From Photobacterium jeanii (GTDB taxonomy: Bacteria > Pseudomonadota > Gammaproteobacteria > Enterobacterales > Vibrionaceae): 64,000 nucleotides of DNA. A model generated the notes under the pieces. It was not told where the DNA came from, made no database searches, and was given only the letters and a program-made list of their open reading frames with translations. Every line of letters starts with the position of its first letter. Positions within the stretch are counted from its first letter, which is position 1. The position numbers were made by a program, and so were the translations under genes. This document shows positions 61,912-64,000 of this stretch, one piece after another. The stretch is taken from assembly GCF_001650345.1 (NCBI RefSeq), contig NZ_LVHF01000033.1, forward strand, positions 558,001-622,000, read 5' to 3'.

Positions 61912-63481
61912 TGTGAAAGCGGCTTCTCAGTTATCACGAGGGGTTATCCCTTTGCTGTTAGCTGGCGTTGTATTACCCATTGTAACCCTTGGTGGTTTTG
62001 GGCTGTACGCCATTGTTGATTTGGGATATTTACTGCCATTCTTAGTTGTTCTAACGGTTAGTGCTTTATTGGTTACCTTGCCAATTTTGTGGCTGAAACG
62101 TCAGCATGGTTTGAGTGATGATATATCCTTAAATAGCTCGGATGGGGATGCTCAGCCAACAGCATCAGTGACTGAAGGCTTAGTAGAGCCAGAGCAAGAC
62201 TGGGGTGAAAAAGATCACCAAGTTTGGTTAGCCATGAATAACACTATTGCAGAGCAACTTGCGATAGATAATGAATGGGGCTCATTACGTGAGCATGCGC
62301 TTACATTGGTGACGCAAACTGCTTTCGCTTACCGTGGAAAAGATCAGAAAGAGCTTGCATTTTCAGTTCCTGAATTGTTGAAAATGACGGAAGAGGTGAG
62401 CCGTCGTTATCGTGTCTTGCTGAAAAAGCATGTGCCTTACGTTGAAAATATCAGTGTATCGTTGCTTAAAAAAGGCTTTGATAACAAAGAAAAAATGCAA
62501 GCTGGACTCGAGTCTGCGAATTGGGTTTGGAATGCCTATCGTGTTGCGCGCATGGCAAATCCTTACACGGCTTTGATATCAGAAGTACGCAGTAAAGTGC
62601 TCGGCGAAGTGTTTGATCGTGTTAGTAACGAACTGCAATTTAAGCTTAAACAAGCCTTGCTCCAAGAAGTGGTTTCTGTAGCCATCAATTTATACAGCGG
62701 CCGCTTTAAAGTCGATGATGATGAACTCGGGCAAAGCCACGCTCATGACGCTGATCAGCAAACCATGGCTGCGCCTCTTGAGCCATTGCGTGTGTGTTTG
62801 GTTGGGCAGGTGAGTGCTGGTAAGTCTTCGTTAGTGAATCATCTGACGGGAGAGCTGGTGGCAGAGGTGAATGCATTGCCATCAACAGATAAAGTGACTG
62901 TTCATCAATGCCAAATCGAAGGTTTAGACACGCTACATTTGATTGATTTACCAGGTTTGGATGGTAACCCTCTAACTGAGCAGCTGTTGCTAGAGCATGT
63001 TGCGAATGCTGATTTGGTATTGTGGGTGCTCAAAGCAAACCAATCGGCACGTGAGCTAGATACGGCCTTTAAGGCTAAGCTGGACGCCTATTATCAACAA
63101 GCAGAACATCAAAGCCGTAAACGTGCGCCAATTATTGGGGTACTAAATCAGGTAGATAAACTCTCGCCGGTTTCAGAGTGGGCGCCACCTTACGATCTTG
63201 AAATGCCACAATCTCGCAAAGGCAAAACCATTCAGGCGGCAATGAACTTTAATCAGAATTTACTAGGGTTTGACCAAGTATTGCCATTGAGTGTCAGTGA
63301 AAATAAAGCCAACTTTAATGTGGCAGCGTTAGCACAATTATTGGATCTGCATTTCGCTCAAGGGGCACAAGCACAGCTTAATCGTCGTCGTTTTGAGGCG
63401 GGTAAAGATGTTGCGTTATCAGAGCAATTTAAGCGGGTTTACCAGTCGGGGAAATCACTGTTTAAGATCATCACAAAATAG
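61892..63481 (+). CDS. Membrane-associated dynamin-like GTPase 2
   Basis: 529 aa from GTG 61892 (AGAGG eight bases upstream; the frame extends 16 codons further). Two membrane helices are at about 15-38 and 43-66, then a helical domain (about 100-300), and the G domain near the C-terminus: G1 VGQVSAGKSSLVNHL, G3 LIDLPGLDG, G4 LNQVDKL, followed by a short closing part. The layout (transmembrane hairpin, then helical region, then GTPase) is distinct from typical Era-like proteins and recalls YcjX-like or dynamin-like proteins. Coupled to the upstream GTPase; both may share an envelope role. Own terminator. Confidence 0.83.
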   Translation: MKRTANSVKAASQLSRGVIPLLLAGVVLPIVTLGGFGLYAIVDLGYLLPFLVVLTVSALLVTLPILWLKRQHGLSDDISLNSSDGDAQPTASVTEGLVEPEQDWGEKDHQVWLAMNNTIAEQLAIDNEWGSLREHALTLVTQTAFAYRGKDQKELAFSVPELLKMTEEVSRRYRVLLKKHVPYVENISVSLLKKGFDNKEKMQAGLESANWVWNAYRVARMANPYTALISEVRSKVLGEVFDRVSNELQFKLKQALLQEVVSVAINLYSGRFKVDDDELGQSHAHDADQQTMAAPLEPLRVCLVGQVSAGKSSLVNHLTGELVAEVNALPSTDKVTVHQCQIEGLDTLHLIDLPGLDGNPLTEQLLLEHVANADLVLWVLKANQSARELDTAFKAKLDAYYQQAEHQSRKRAPIIGVLNQVDKLSPVSEWAPPYDLEMPQSRKGKTIQAAMNFNQNLLGFDQVLPLSVSENKANFNVAALAQLLDLHFAQGAQAQLNRRRFEAGKDVALSEQFKRVYQSGKSLFKIITK

Positions 63482-63502
63482 GTAGTTCTAAGGGTTAAAG
63501 TT

Positions 63503-63532
63503 AAAGGCGCTGATGTAATGTCAGCGCCTTTT
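63503..63532. terminator. Bidirectional terminator
   Basis: The stem AAAGGCGCTGA / TCAGCGCCTTT (63503-63513 with 63521-63531) with T-run, between the GTPase gene and convergent murQ. Confidence 0.88.
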
Positions 63533-63561
63533 GTTTGGGGGAAGTTAAGCTGCTTGGCTAT

Positions 63562-64000
63562 TTAATGATTGCTATCAATGGCGGCGCGAGTAAAACCATG
63601 ATGTTGGGTTAATAGCCCTTTGGCTTGCTCAGCATCACTGTTAGTTAACAGCATGACGATCGCTGTTTTACAGTGCCCATTGCAGGCATTAAGCGCATGT
63701 TCTGCACTGTTGCGGTCACAACCTGCCGCTTCCATTACAATGCGTTTTTGGCGCTCAACCAGTTTGGCGTTGGTCGCTTCAACATCTACCATCAAGTTGC
63801 CGTACACTTTTCCAGTACGGATCATCGCCCCAGTTGTCAGCATATTCAGAATAAGTTTTTGCGCAGTACCTGCTTTCATCCGCGATGAGCCTGTTACCAC
63901 TTCAGCACCCACGATAGGTGTCATACTGATATCTGCCGCTTCTACCATCGCACTTTGTGGGTTACAGCTGATACAAGCAACGGTTGCGCCCTGTTGCTTG
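63562..64000 (-). CDS. murQ: N-acetylmuramic acid 6-phosphate etherase MurQ, C-terminal part (cut by window edge)
   Basis: The visible C-terminal 145 codons continue through the right edge of the window without a start. The sequence carries the SIS-domain end and family signature [52 protein letters not shown], as in E. coli MurQ. The enzyme cleaves the ether bond of MurNAc-6-phosphate to give GlcNAc-6-phosphate during cell-wall recycling. The reading frame is open beyond the Met at 63948, so that Met is internal. Whether murP or anmK lie upstream cannot be seen. Confidence 0.93.
   Translation of the reverse strand, partial: KQQGATVACISCNPQSAMVEAADISMTPIVGAEVVTGSSRMKAGTAQKLILNMLTTGAMIRTGKVYGNLMVDVEATNAKLVERQKRIVMEAAGCDRNSAEHALNACNGHCKTAIVMLLTNSDAEQAKGLLTQHHGFTRAAIDSNH

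Overview
The window is a chromosomal segment of a Gram-negative, flagellated, marine-type gammaproteobacterium, most likely Vibrionaceae (Photobacterium or a close relative). This rests on moderate GC content, three methyl-accepting chemotaxis proteins, the eptA-dgkA pair, KdgM-family porins, a DUF1007/NicO pair, several small families common in vibrios (YfcZ-like DUF406, DUF1496, DUF3316-like) and Fur/CRP-type regulatory sites. The genus is inference. No rRNA, tRNA, insertion sequence, integrase or CRISPR array was seen.

Layout. 1-2.9 kb: a probably Zur-controlled zinc ABC importer (small membrane ORF, ATPase, permease, His-rich binding protein). 3-12.8 kb: a C45-type Ntn-hydrolase, a chemoreceptor, YnfA, a large Ig-repeat lipoprotein with a divergent CAP-like domain, an acyl-CoA synthetase and an L,D-transpeptidase-family protein. 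13-19 kb: a small TetR regulator, a strong candidate CRP-activated sRNA (about 13740-13839), and a TolC / HlyD / two ABC-2 permease export operon without an ATPase gene. 19-28.9 kb: small envelope proteins (RDD, CreA-type, DUF2157, META, DUF1289-CWC, twin 102-aa secreted proteins), two GNAT acetyltransferases, a SRPBCC protein, a 1.1-kb structured non-coding tract, a repeat protein and an orphan pseudopilin. 29-41 kb: NupC with a LacI/PurR-like operator, a serine hydrolase with a changed YxN motif, the permuted GTPase RbgA, a soluble PAS-PAS chemoreceptor, DcuC, a YdcF-like protein, a VOC protein and EptA-DgkA. 41-47.5 kb: a metal island with DUF1007-NicO, DUF4198 plus a small Cys-containing partner, and divergent feoA-feoB-FeoB-associated protein under two Fur-box-like sites and an FNR-like site. 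47.6-53.5 kb: a lysophospholipase-type hydrolase, tandem KdgM-type porins with matching promoters, a Nudix hydrolase and small proteins. 53.7-64 kb: a RecQ-family helicase, a chemoreceptor, a PAS-GGDEF diguanylate cyclase, a divergent LysR/VOC pair, two overlapping membrane-associated GTPases and the C-terminal part of MurQ, cut by the window edge.

Together the genes cover metal acquisition (Zn, Fe, Ni/Co), envelope remodelling and efflux, uptake of nucleosides, dicarboxylates and probably acidic oligosaccharides, and motility or c-di-GMP signalling. The least explained items are the sRNA before the tolC operon, the structured tract at 26.6-27.8 kb, the Feo system with an unusual FeoB insert and divergent DUF4198 partner, and the lipoprotein with Ig repeats and a CAP-like domain.
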